Source of the DNA: Prorocentrum cordatum
Taxonomy: Eukaryota > Sar > Dinophyceae > Prorocentrales > Prorocentraceae
Length of the DNA: 20,000 bases
Direction: 5' to 3'
Assembly: GCA_963575745.1 (NCBI GenBank)
Contig: CAUYUJ010004294.1
Span: forward strand, 46,876 to 66,875
Position 1 is the first letter of the stretch. The number at the start of each line of letters is the position of its first letter. The position numbers were made by a program, and so were the translations under genes. Under the pieces are notes generated by a model. It ran no database searches. It had not been told where the DNA came from and saw only the letters and a program-made list of their open reading frames with translations. This document shows positions 1 to 6,911 of this stretch, one piece after another.

Positions 1-134
1 GAGGAGGAAGGAGGAGGCTGAGGAGGAGGATTAGGAGAAGGAGGAGGAGGAGGAGAGGAGGAGGAGGGAGGAGAGGAGGAGGAAGGAGGAGAGAGGAGGA
101 GGATGGGAGGAGGAGAGGAGGAGGAGGAGGAGGC
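1..134. repeat. GGA-rich polypurine microsatellite
   Basis: This is an almost pure purine tract on the plus strand, built from GGA triplets with occasional extra A or G. It ends in a GC-rich segment (135-239) rich in CCG and GGC. Plus-strand frames give Glu/Gly/Arg runs only, so I see no gene. Confidence 0.9.
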
Positions 135-239
135 GCCGAGGCCCGCTCCGCCGCCCGCCTCGACCCTGCGGCGGCGGGCCGAGGCCGCGGCCCCCCCCGA
201 GGGCGGGGGCCCGCGCCCTGGATGGGCTCGAGGCTCGAT

Positions 240-376
240 CGGAGAGGGGGGGGGGGAGGGGAGGAGGAGGAGGAGGAGGAGGAGGGAGGTGAGGAGAGGA
301 GGGAGGAGGGAGGAGGGAGGAGGAGCAGGAGGAGGAGGAGGAGGCAGGAGGAGGATGAGGGAGGAGGAGCAGAGAA
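240..376. repeat. GGA-rich polypurine microsatellite
   Basis: A second GGA tract follows the GC-rich spacer, with a G-run at about 246-257 and repeated GGAGGGAGGA blocks. Any frame through it is low complexity. The flanking sequence (377-630) is very GC-rich with a long C-run near 423-434. I see no coding signal there. Confidence 0.9.
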
Positions 377-633
377 GGAGAGCCAAAGGGAGGGGCCCAA
401 AGGGGCGGGCCGAGCGGGGGCGCCCCCCCCCCCCGCGCAGGCGGCGGGCAAGGGCCCCGCGGGCGGGCCTCGGCCCTCGGCAGGGCCGACCTGAGCGGTG
501 CTGCTCGAGCTGCTCGGCTGCTCTCGTCCTGCGCCGACCGCCCTCCTGCACCTCAAAACGACGCGAAAGATCGGACAACATCGGATCGGATAACTCGAAA
601 TCTCTGAGGATCGGCGGGTTTGGAGGATGTATG

Positions 634-718
634 GGGCGCCGCGGCCGCTCCAGAGCGTTCCGGAACGCTCTGAGAGCGCTCCGGAACGCTCTGGAGCGAT
701 TTATCCCGATCCTAGCCC
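634..718 (+). repeat. Palindromic dispersed repeat, copy 1
   Basis: This copy contains a perfect 22 bp palindrome at 651-672 (arms CAGAGCGTTCC and GGAACGCTCTG) and a second partial palindrome at 674-696. It aligns without gaps for about 65 bp to a second copy 321 bp downstream. In the translation track this repeat gives recurring 'NALRALRNALE'-like peptides, which I treat as repeat translation rather than protein. Confidence 0.7.
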
Positions 719-954
719 TGTTTTACACCTCCCTGCCAAAACGAAAAAACGAACACACGGCCCAGGCCCAGCAGAACTGCGTTCAGGTCCAGCCTGGGGC
801 CTCGGCGAGCCCGCGCGTCCCACGGGCTGCTCCCGGTGGGGCCGCGGGCCGTCGCCGAGGGCCTGCCCGCCCTGCGACGAGGCCAGGGTGAGGATCCGAC
901 TCGAGCGCGCACGAAGCGGAAATCCCTGAGGCCCGGCGCTTCTGAAGGCGTACC

Positions 955-1040
955 GGGCGGCGCGGCCTTCTCAGAGCGTTCCCGAGCGCTCTGAGAGCGT
1001 TCGGGAACGCTCTGGAACGGATCCATCCTTGCCCCAGCCC
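955..1040 (+). repeat. Palindromic dispersed repeat, copy 2
   Basis: The sequence is collinear with copy 1: GGGCG at 955 matches 634, CAGAGCG at 972 matches 651, and TCTGGA at 1011 matches 690. The first palindrome is degraded here (GTTCCCGAGCGC), while the second half is closer to palindromic (GAGCGTTCGGGAACGCTC). Between and around the copies (719-954 and 1041-1456) I recognise no gene. Confidence 0.65.
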
Positions 1041-1456
1041 CTCCCGACCCCACCCATCTGTGGAGAGGAAGAACAAAGGGACCATGACCTAAGACAGAAC
1101 GTGGAAACGTCGTGCTGATCTTGGCCACCGCCGATCATGCTCGGCGCCAGGTCGTGGATCGGCCCCTCGAGATCGGCGACGGCCGACATGGACCATGGCC
1201 AAGATCGGCATCGACAGGATTCCACGACACCTTGGTCGTGTTCCCCGTGCCTCTTTGGTGTAGGGCTGAAGGGTCGGGTCTGCAGACACCCAGGAACGGG
1301 CGTCAAGGGGTGTAACCACTCTGCGCTCCCATAGCGCCCCATGGCGCTCCCATGGCGCCTACCCTAGATGCATCCGCTTGACGCCCCCCTTGATGCACCC
1401 CTGGACGTCCCATGTTTGATGATCCTGCAGAGGAGGGCGCTCTCTGACTCTCAACC
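1041..1456. other. Unique sequence, no gene recognised
   Basis: This stretch has unbiased base composition. GATCTTGGCC near 1119 and GGCCAAGATC near 1196 form a short imperfect inverted repeat around several GATCGG words. A small run of CATGGCGCTCC-like repeats lies at 1322-1360. Open frames are short and mutually overlapping on both strands, and none has a recognisable motif. Confidence 0.5.
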
Positions 1457-1621
1457 CTACTCAGTGCTTCTTCCCCTCGGCTTCGCCCCGCCCCCGCCAC
1501 ACCCCCCTTGTGCACGCCGCGCAGCCTTGCCCAGCGGGTTCTGACCGTCGGCGGCCGCCTGGGTCGGAGTCGCGCCGACCAGCAGCAGCGCCACGGTGGC
1601 CGCCGCCTGAAAGGTCTTCAT
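1457..1621 (-). CDS. Signal-peptide exon of an unidentified secreted protein (54 codons)
   Basis: Reading leftward from an ATG at 1621-1619, the first residues form a textbook signal peptide. There is a short basic start (MKT), a hydrophobic core (AAATVALLLVGA), and a small-residue cleavage region ending QAAA before DGQNPLGKAARR. Small residues at -3/-1 suggest cleavage near residue 24. The frame stays open upstream, but there it is only translated CTC repeat and pyrimidine-rich sequence, so I chose the internal Met. After residue 40 the sequence turns Gly/Arg-rich and stops at 1457. This suggests a first exon read into an intron, or a truncated gene. The mature function is unknown. A pyrimidine run lies just 5' of the ATG. 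Confidence 0.5.
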   Translation of the reverse strand: MKTFQAAATVALLLVGATPTQAAADGQNPLGKAARRAQGGCGGGGAKPRGRSTE

Positions 1622-1679
1622 TGCGGGGGAAAAAATAAGCTGGAGCGTTGGAGCTGCCTTGATCTTCAGATAGCTACGA

Positions 1680-2112
1680 GGCAGCAATGGCGGCGGAGGG
1701 GGGTACAAAGAGGAAGGCGAGAGAGACAGGTAGAGAAGAGGAGGAAAGGATGAGAAGGAGGAGGACGCTTTAGACTCTTTGATAACGAACGCTGTCCTTA
1801 GGGAGAGGACGAGAAGGAGGAGGGGGGAGGAGGAGGAAAAGGAGGAGAACAAGACGGGCAGGTGAGAGAGGAGGAGGAGGAAGAGGATAAGGACGATGAG
1901 GAGGAGGAAAAGGATGAGGACAAGACGGACAGGTGAGAGAGGAGGAGGAAGAGGACAAGGACGATGAAGAGGAGGAAAAGGATGAGGACAAGACGGACAG
2001 GTGAGAGAGGAGGAGGAAGAGGATAAGGACAATGAGGAGGAGGAAAAGGATGAGGACAGGTGAGAGAGGAGGAGGAGGAGGAGGAGGAGGAGGAGGAGGA
2101 GGAGGAGGAGAA
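1680..2112. repeat. Polypurine tract with embedded minisatellite and terminal (GGA)n
   Basis: Nearly the whole interval is purine on the plus strand. It starts with irregular GGA/GAGA sequence, holds a 59-71 bp tandem repeat (1850-2066), and ends in a clean GGA run at about 2066-2112. A short mixed segment near 1765-1795 interrupts it. The long minus-strand Ser/Leu/Pro frames over it are repeat translation. Confidence 0.85.
1850..2066 (+). repeat. Minisatellite, 71/68/59 bp units with CAGGTGAGAG in each
   Basis: GGTGAG recurs at 1861, 1932, 2000 and 2059. The units read roughly GGTGAGAGAGG, GGA block, GAAGAGGATAAGGAC, GATGAGGAGG, AAAAGGATGAGGAC, AAGACGGACA. The step from 71 to 68 is the loss of one GGA triplet. 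The step from 68 to 59 is the loss of about 9 bp from the AAGACGGAC segment. Because 71, 68 and 59 are all 2 mod 3, successive units fall in rotating frames, which argues against coding selection. Confidence 0.8.
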
Positions 2113-2238
2113 ACGTGAGGAAGACACAACATAATCGGCAATTCTCAATTAGTTCAGGTAATGAACAAGGGTAAAAAAGTGCGCTCGGTGCTGCCTGCCC
2201 GCCCCTCCTGACATCTCAAACGCTCTCCTAATTCTCTC

Positions 2239-2336
2239 CTCCTCCTCCTGCTCCTCCTCCTCCTCCTCATCCTCTTCTTCCTCCTCCTCATCGTTATCCT
2301 CCTCCTCCCCCTCCTCCTCCTCCTCGTCCCCCTCCT
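2239..2336. repeat. CTC-rich polypyrimidine microsatellite
   Basis: This is a pyrimidine-rich block of CTC triplets with a few TCAT and TCTT interruptions. It is in the opposite orientation to most repeat in the left half and is joined directly to a purine tract at 2337. Together the two blocks form a purine/pyrimidine switch that could fold back. Confidence 0.85.
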
Positions 2337-2503
2337 CGTCAGGGGAAGGGGGGGAGGGAGGGAGGGAGGAAGGGGAGGGAGGGGATGGAGATAGAGAGAG
2401 GGAGGGGAGGGAGAGCATTGAGAAGAGTGAGAGGAGAGAGATAGGGGAGGGAGGAGGTGAGAGGATGGAGAGGAGGGAGAGGAGGGAGGGGGGGGGAGGA
2501 GGC
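2337..2503. repeat. GGGA/GAGA-rich polypurine tract
   Basis: This purine block is dominated by GGGAGGGA and GAGAGAGG words rather than pure GGA, with G-runs such as the one at about 2488-2496. It separates the CTC block from the protein-like sequence to its right. No gene is seen. Confidence 0.8.
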
Positions 2504-2952
2504 GGATGGCCAAAACAGCTCGAGACCAGGTGAGTGGCTTGAGAGGGCACGAGGCGGATGCGCAGAGGATGAAGCGGACGAGGAAGACGAGGATATACAA
2601 GAGGAGAGCGAAGAAGCAGCGGAAGATACGGAGGATCAGGAGAGCGAGGAGAGGGAGGAAGGCGGGGGAAGGAAGGGGAGGAGGTCCGGTTGCGGCTCGG
2701 TGGCGGTGTGGAGGCCGTCGGTGCCGTCCTCAGAGATGCCGACGGGCACGGCGACGTTGCAGTCGGGGTCGGTGATGGCAGCGGCGGGCCCCCGAGGGCG
2801 AGGCCGACGAGCGCGCCCGGACGGGCGCCGGGAGGACCTCGACAATTAGCGTCACCAGCAGGCGCCGGCAGGTCGGGCACAGCATCGCAGTGGGTAAGAA
2901 GACCAGTGGCATTCCTGGCGCTTCCTTCCTCAGCCGCATCTCCAGAAGCAGG

Positions 2953-3122
2953 TACAGTCAACCCGTATAGTGAGGATGCGCGACAAGGATGCAAGGGCCT
3001 TGGACGCCCACGTCGAGGCTTGTCGAGCGGCCAACGAAAGTGGCCAAGAATGGGCCGAGGAGGCAAGGATGCAAGGGTACCCTTGGGAAGGTTACCCATC
3101 CTTACTGTGCGGGTTGACTGTA
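2953..3122. mobile_element. MITE with 24 bp TIRs and TA target duplication (Tc1/mariner-like)
   Basis: The element runs 2955-3120 (166 bp) and is flanked by TA at 2953-2954 and 3121-3122. The ends are CAGTCAACCCG and its exact complement CGGGTTGACTG. The match extends to about 24 bp per side with three differences, all transitions. Inside, CAAGGATGCAAGGG occurs twice (2984-2997 and 3064-3077). No transposase is encoded, so it is non-autonomous. TA duplication plus CAGT-type ends is characteristic of the Tc1/mariner/pogo group. Element plus one TA is 168 bp, a multiple of three, so insertion preserves the surrounding minus-strand frame, and the element has no stop in that frame. Confidence 0.8.
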
Positions 3123-3973
3123 GAGCACCAGCAGCTGTTTCAACCGCCAGCAGCGTAGCGTCAGCGGGAGCAGGGAGACCGATGACGGGCCTGCCAGCAC
3201 AGCAGGAGGAGACACCTCCGTGTTACCGAAGCCGTAGGGCGAGTCCATTCTTGTTGAGCGCCCACGGGTCGAAGTGTTCCAGATCCACGGGGTCCGTCGG
3301 GAACAGGAGGCTAAGCCGTCCCGGCAGTGCTCGCCCAGTCATCGGGATAGTCAACACCCGCAATGTCAAGAGGGACCGGGTCGCCAGAATACAGAAAAAC
3401 GCCATGTTCTTCGATTGGCACCGTGGTCGAGGGCGGCGCGTCGTCCATGAGAATGCACCGTGGCGGTTCTAGGGTCACCGATGCTGTTGAGAGCGCTTCG
3501 GACGAGCCACCCGGGATCGTCGGGGCGGTCGGACGGGGTCCCTTTCACGAGGTAGGAGGTCCTTCACGTGCGAACGGGAGAGCAGCGAGGGCGGCTTCAA
3601 TCAAGTACAGTGGGACAGGTGGGGCAGGCCGTCCATCATGGTCATGGAAGGAAGGGCAGCTGGGTGAAGCCGACCACGTCGCCGTCGCCAACATGTTCCT
3701 CGGGAGCATCCTAAAGCGAGCCCAGGGGCGTGGCAGTCACCCCGAGCAGCGCTCCAGGGTCATCGGCACCGCCGTCCCAGGAGTCATCGGCGGCCTCTTG
3801 GAGAACAACAGGGGGTCCAAAAGGTGGCACAGCGGCTTGATGGCTCTGAGAACTGACACCCCCTTCCGCGCCACCACCCACACGTCCACGTTCCCCTCCG
3901 TGGCGCCCACTGGATTGAAAACCAACAAGCCGTGCAGCCCCAGCAACCCGTCGAGCTCGCCGTCGGAGTCGGT

Positions 3974-4026
3974 GGGAGGAGGAGGAGGAGGAGGAGGAGG
4001 AGGAGGAGGAGGAGGAGGAGGAGGGG
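3974..4026. repeat. (GGA)n microsatellite, about 17 units
   Basis: This is a clean GGA run with a G-rich end. On the minus strand it reads as polyproline inside an otherwise protein-like frame (DVP before, TDSDGEL after), so it may have expanded within coding sequence. Confidence 0.9.
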
Positions 4027-4129
4027 GTGGAACGTCAGGGACATCATCGGGAGCGGCCAAGAGGGGGGTGTCCAAGAGGGGGGGGTGCAAATCATGGCAG
4101 GCGGCATGTGCGCGGCCCAGCGGGGGAAC

Positions 4130-4291
4130 TAGGGACGTAATGAATTAAGAAGAGGCGCCATGAAATCTGAGGAAATATCATGCCCCCCGCCATGAGATCC
4201 ACCCCCCCCCCTAGTCATCACCCCCCTCTTTTCCGCCCCCGACATCACCTGCACGAGCGACGCTGCCGCCGTCCAGGACTGCAGGAGAGGT
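4130..4291. other. Unique spacer with C-runs
   Basis: This is a non-repetitive segment with several C-homopolymers (4201-4211 and 4222-4228). Translations are short and unrecognised. I see no gene. Confidence 0.4.
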
Positions 4292-4339
4292 AACGTCTTA
4301 CATCTGAGGGTCGCCACCGTCATCATGCTGATCGAAGTC
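4292..4339 (+). repeat. Dispersed 48 bp direct repeat, copy A
   Basis: It matches 5527-5574 without gaps at about 42 of 48 positions. Shared words include CTGAGGGTCG and CACCGTCATCAT. It abuts a GGA tract on its right. In the frame that reads as DQHDDGGDP on the minus strand, most differences from copy B change the amino acid and one creates a stop, so it evolves as non-coding DNA. Confidence 0.75.
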
Positions 4340-4425
4340 GAGGAGGAGGAGGAGGAGGAGGAGGAGGAGGGAGAGGAGGAAAAGGGGGAGGAGGAGGAGG
4401 AGGAGGAGGAGGAGGAGGAGGAGGA
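4338..4425. repeat. (GGA)n microsatellite
   Basis: Two GGA runs are separated by a short GAAAAGGGG interruption near 4378-4387. The sequence is unique from about 4426, leading into the satellite array. Confidence 0.9.
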
Positions 4426-4745
4426 CCAATGTAAACCAAGAACCACCAACGATGTTGGAATTAACCCTCCCTCCAGGCTACCCCTTCTTAGGCCCCGACA
4501 GCGGTTATTTTCCATTGAGGGAACTACCCCATTCAAAGACAACCGTTTGAAGACCTTGAAGCATGCCAAAACATTGTGCTCAGGATTTCCACGCTACGGA
4601 TCAACCTGACTGCTGCGTCCTGACGATATGGTATCATGCCAGAACGTCATGTTGGGGACTCCAGCACCGCGAATCAACATAACTGTTGCACCCGCATGAT
4701 CCTGAATCCGTCCAACACACCATTTCTGGTACGTTGATCTGGGAA
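4426..4745. other. Unique sequence before the satellite, no gene recognised
   Basis: Composition is balanced here. A weak internal duplication is visible: GGATCAACCTGACTGCTGC near 4598 resembles GAATCAACATAACTGTTGC near 4670. Frames are short and give no known motif. Confidence 0.45.
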
Positions 4746-5340
4746 CCGTGAAACTCTTGCAAAGCTTGAAAACGAATGTGCGCGGCGCTAAGGCGAGAGC
4801 CACATGTTGAAGAGGAACCGCCTTAAATCCGTGAAACTCTTGCAAAGGTTTGAAGCGAATATGCGCGGCGCTAAGGCGAGAACCACAGTTTGAAAAGGAA
4901 CCGCCCTCAATCCGTGAAACTATTGCAACTTTGGTTTAGCGAATGTGCGCGGCACGAAGGCGAGAGCCACATTTTGAAAAGGAACCGCCCTCAATCCGTG
5001 AAGCTCATGCAATTTGAGTTTAACGAATGTGCGCGGCGCTAAAGCGAGAACCACATGTTGAAAAGGACCCGCGCTCTATCCGTGAAACTCTTGCAAATAG
5101 TAAAAACGAACGTGCGCGGCGCTAAGGCGGAAACCACATTTTGAAAAGGACCCGCCCTCAATCCGTGAAATTCTTGCCCAATTCAAAAACGAACATGCGC
5201 GGCGCTAGGGCGAGAGCCACATGTTGAAAACGACCCGCCCTCAATCCGTGAAACTCTTGCAAATGTTTAAGACGAACGTTCGCGGCGCTAAAGCGAGAAC
5301 CACATTTTGAAAACGACCTGCCCTCCATCTGTGAAACTGT
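4746..5340 (+). repeat. Satellite array, seven 83-84 bp units plus a partial eighth
   Basis: Unit starts (CCGTGAA, with one CTGTGAA) lie at 4746, 4829, 4912, 4996, 5080, 5163, 5246 and 5329, so spacings are 83, 83, 84, 84, 83, 83, 83. Each unit holds CCGTGAAACTCTTGCAA, a variable linker of about 15 bp, then AACGAATGTGCGCGGCGCTA, AGGCGAGARCCACA, TTTTGAAAAGGACCCGCC and CTCAAT. The core is well conserved and the linker is not. Minus-strand frames across it (such as HVALALAPR) recur with the repeat, but the 83 bp period breaks any common frame. Confidence 0.92.
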
Positions 5341-5456
5341 TGCCATGGCTTAAGCTTCTGAACCATAAATGGTGAGGAAGTCTCAGGCGAAACGCTCGGC
5401 CCGCCCTAAAAACTGGCCCCGGGGTGCGACGGGGAGAAGTTATTCACAAGGAAAAG

Positions 5457-5526
5457 GAATGGAGGAAGAGGAGGAGGAGGAGGAGGAGGAGGAGGTCGGG
5501 CGTGTCCAAAAGTGGAGGAGGAGGAG
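5457..5526. repeat. GGA microsatellite pair
   Basis: A GGA run at about 5459-5494 is separated from a shorter one (5512-5526) by GTCGGGCGTGTCCAAAAG. The second run abuts copy B of the 48 bp repeat. Confidence 0.85.
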
Positions 5527-5574
5527 AACGTTTTCCGTCTGAGGGTCGACACCGTCATCATACTGATCGATGTC
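5527..5574 (+). repeat. Dispersed 48 bp direct repeat, copy B
   Basis: This is the partner of 4292-4339, offset 1,235 bp. The two copies bracket the 83 bp satellite. Here too a GGA tract is adjacent, but on the opposite side of the repeat. Confidence 0.75.
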
Positions 5575-5726
5575 TGGTGGTGGCTGCGGCGGGGGCTTGG
5601 CTTCGGGGGCCCCAACAGAACTGCAAGTCCGAAGGCGGCAAACAGTTCCACTAAGTCGACCGAGGATGCTCGGAGAGCGCGGCGGCACGTCGAGGCCCCG
5701 ATCGCCTAGCTGACGGCATGATTTTG

Positions 5727-5880
5727 TCAGCGTCTCTCTTTCGCAGCGAGACAGGAAAATCTCGCCCACAGCTGCGCGAGGCACTGGAGATGCACAACCC
5801 ACGAAGGAAAACTCAAACATGCACCTTTGCGGTTCACGATCTTTCCGGTTCGGCACTTGGCGCAGATCGTCCAGCGCGGA
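5727..5880 (-). CDS. PARP-type zinc-finger-like fragment (partial)
   Basis: A minus-strand frame reading leftward from about 5880 has RWTICAKCRTGKIVNRKG followed by SWVVHLQCLAQLW. The layout is C-x2-C ... KI ... G ... W ... H-x2-C: Cys at 5862-5864 and 5853-5855, His at 5790-5792, Cys at 5781-5783. It resembles the zf-PARP pattern (C-x2-C, then 'I..G', then W.H..C), a nick- or DNA-binding module. The Cys-to-His spacing of about 20 is shorter than the usual value near 28. The frame continues to a stop at 5727 (FSCLAAKERR). No start is clear, and the upstream part runs into GTGGGGT repeats, so this is at most one exon of a larger gene, or a relic. Confidence 0.4.
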
Positions 5881-6182
5881 GGTTTAAGCGGGCGTGGGTG
5901 TGGGGTGTGGGGTGTGGGGGCCAAACCTGCTGCATCGCCATGATCAGGCGGCCCCGATATTTTAAAACAAAAAAAAAAAACGTCCGCCTTGCACGAGGCA
6001 TTCCTGGAGCCAGAGCGCGAACGGGCAAGTGTCGTATCCTATGGCGACCCCCCCCCTGGGGTGCCCGCCCAAGTGATATGCCTGCTTCATCGCGGTGGTG
6101 ATAGGTGAGCGCGCGTGAGTATGAGAGGTGACTCTGAATGTGGTTGAGTCTGTGCGGGAGGGGGTCCGAGTGCGAGGGGGCC
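5881..6182. other. Spacer with GTGGGGT repeats and an A12 run
   Basis: Short GTGTGGGG repeats lie near 5894-5918 and a run of twelve A residues at 5969-5980. The A-run could be a poly(A) relic of a reverse-transcribed insertion on the plus strand, but I see no gene body or target duplication to support that. No gene is recognised. Confidence 0.4.
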
Positions 6183-6322
6183 TGATGGGGAGCAAAGCAT
6201 GTGGGGAGGAGCACATGGGGAGCAGCCCATGGGAGGAACACATGGGGAGCGGGCATTGGGGATGAGTAGTTGGGGAACAGTTTATGGGGAGGAGCATATG
6301 GGAAGCAACCTATGGGCGGGAG
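6183..6322 (+). repeat. Minisatellite, ten exact-length 14 bp units
   Basis: Ten consecutive 14 bp units fit with no length change. Consensus is approximately GCATATGGGGAGGA, with TGGGG/TGGGA as the most conserved part (examples: GCACATGGGGAGCA, TTTATGGGGAGGAG, CATATGGGAAGCAA). Units differ by several substitutions each, so the array is old but length-stable. A 14 bp period shifts frame each unit, so a coding role is unlikely. Confidence 0.88.
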
Positions 6323-6600
6323 CGCCTGCGTTCCACGTGGGAGGTCGCGTTGATCCGAGGCTTCTGCGGCGGCGACTCGATCAGTAGAAGACACCCATGG
6401 GGGGCCCAATCCATCGTGCCTTCGGGGGAGACCTCCCATGCCGAAACCTAGCGCGGTTGTCAGAGAGTCTGCCAGGGAGAGTCCTGCACAGGGCCAATAT
6501 TCGAGGTACGTGCGGCTCGCTGCTGCAATCCAGCGCCGCTGGCCAAGCTGCTCAGCCCGACCGGCACGTCTTGGGGTGCGACAGGGAGTTGCTCATCAAT
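6323..6600 (-). other. Possible coding remnant, unrecognised
   Basis: A minus-strand frame is open from about 6595 to beyond the minisatellite. It contains protein-like stretches (RRWIAAASRTYLEYWPCAG and LADSLTTALGFGMGGLP) and has no clear start. Plus-strand frames of similar length also exist, so the evidence is only compositional. I do not recognise a family. Confidence 0.2.
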
Positions 6601-6603
6601 CAA

Positions 6604-6779
6604 AGGGATGTATGGGGAGGGGGAGGAGGAAGAGGCGAAAAGTATGAGGAGGGAAAAAAGGTAGGAGGACGGATGATGGTGATGATGCTGATGATGAAGA
6701 TGATGACGATGCTGATGATAAAGATGATGATGAGGAGGAAGAGGAGGAGGAGGAGGAGGAGGAGGAGGAGGAGGTTAGG
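6604..6779. repeat. Compound GGA / GAT microsatellite
   Basis: Irregular GGA-rich sequence (6604-6672) leads to a GAT-rich block (about 6673-6733, GATGAT with GCT, AAG and ACG variants) and then a clean GGA run to 6776. It abuts the 3' end of the minus-strand retroelement, so on the minus strand it sits where the element's tail would be. Confidence 0.9.
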
Positions 6780-6911
6780 ATAGGATAGGACCGATCGCGA
6801 AGCGAAGTGGCATAACCCAATCACCACCCAAGCCGTCTGCTGGGGTTGCATTAGGCTTATGGTCCTTTGCCCAAGCAGTAGCAGGGAAGGACAAACAGAG
6901 AAACTCACACT

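Larger units (their letters stand above)
2636..4090 (-). pseudogene. Decayed protein-like sequence of unknown family, several frames
   Basis: Several minus-strand segments look like real protein rather than repeat. From 4090 leftward one frame reads through a poly-Pro run into SDGELDGLLGLHGLLVFN and then VLRAIKPLCHLLDPLLF. After stops near 3737 and 3550 the same frame resumes (LEPPRCILMDDAPPS, then IEEHGVFLYSGDPVPLDIAG). Near 3320 the best frame shifts to one carrying TDPVDLEHFDPWALNKNG, a stop at 3223, and GLPAPADATLLAVET. A MITE interrupts it at 2953-3122. Beyond that, protein-like stretches occur in alternative frames (MRLRKEAPGMPLVFLPT; ITDPDCNVAVPVGISEDG). I recognise no domain. It may be an intron-split gene or an old element. 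Stops and shifts favour a pseudogene. Confidence 0.35.

Noticed and set aside
103-891. Long open frames of Glu/Arg/Gly across the first kilobase
   Set aside because: They are translations of GGA repeat and GC-rich palindromic repeat, with equally long frames on other strands and no motif.
2970-3158. Small plus-strand frame with protein-like text (EACRAANESGQEWAEEAR)
   Set aside because: It lies almost entirely within the MITE and owes part of its content to the internal direct repeat.
3606-3625. TACAGTGGGACAGG as a possible third MITE end
   Set aside because: No inverted partner was found within a few hundred bases.
4746-5340. Regular repeats with variable linkers, superficially like a CRISPR array
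   Set aside because: Conserved core is about 65 bp and the linker only about 15 bp. No cas genes are present, the genome looks eukaryotic, and the units are diverged from each other.
5969-5980. A12 run as the poly(A) tail of a processed retrogene
   Set aside because: No gene body precedes it and no target-site duplication could be found.
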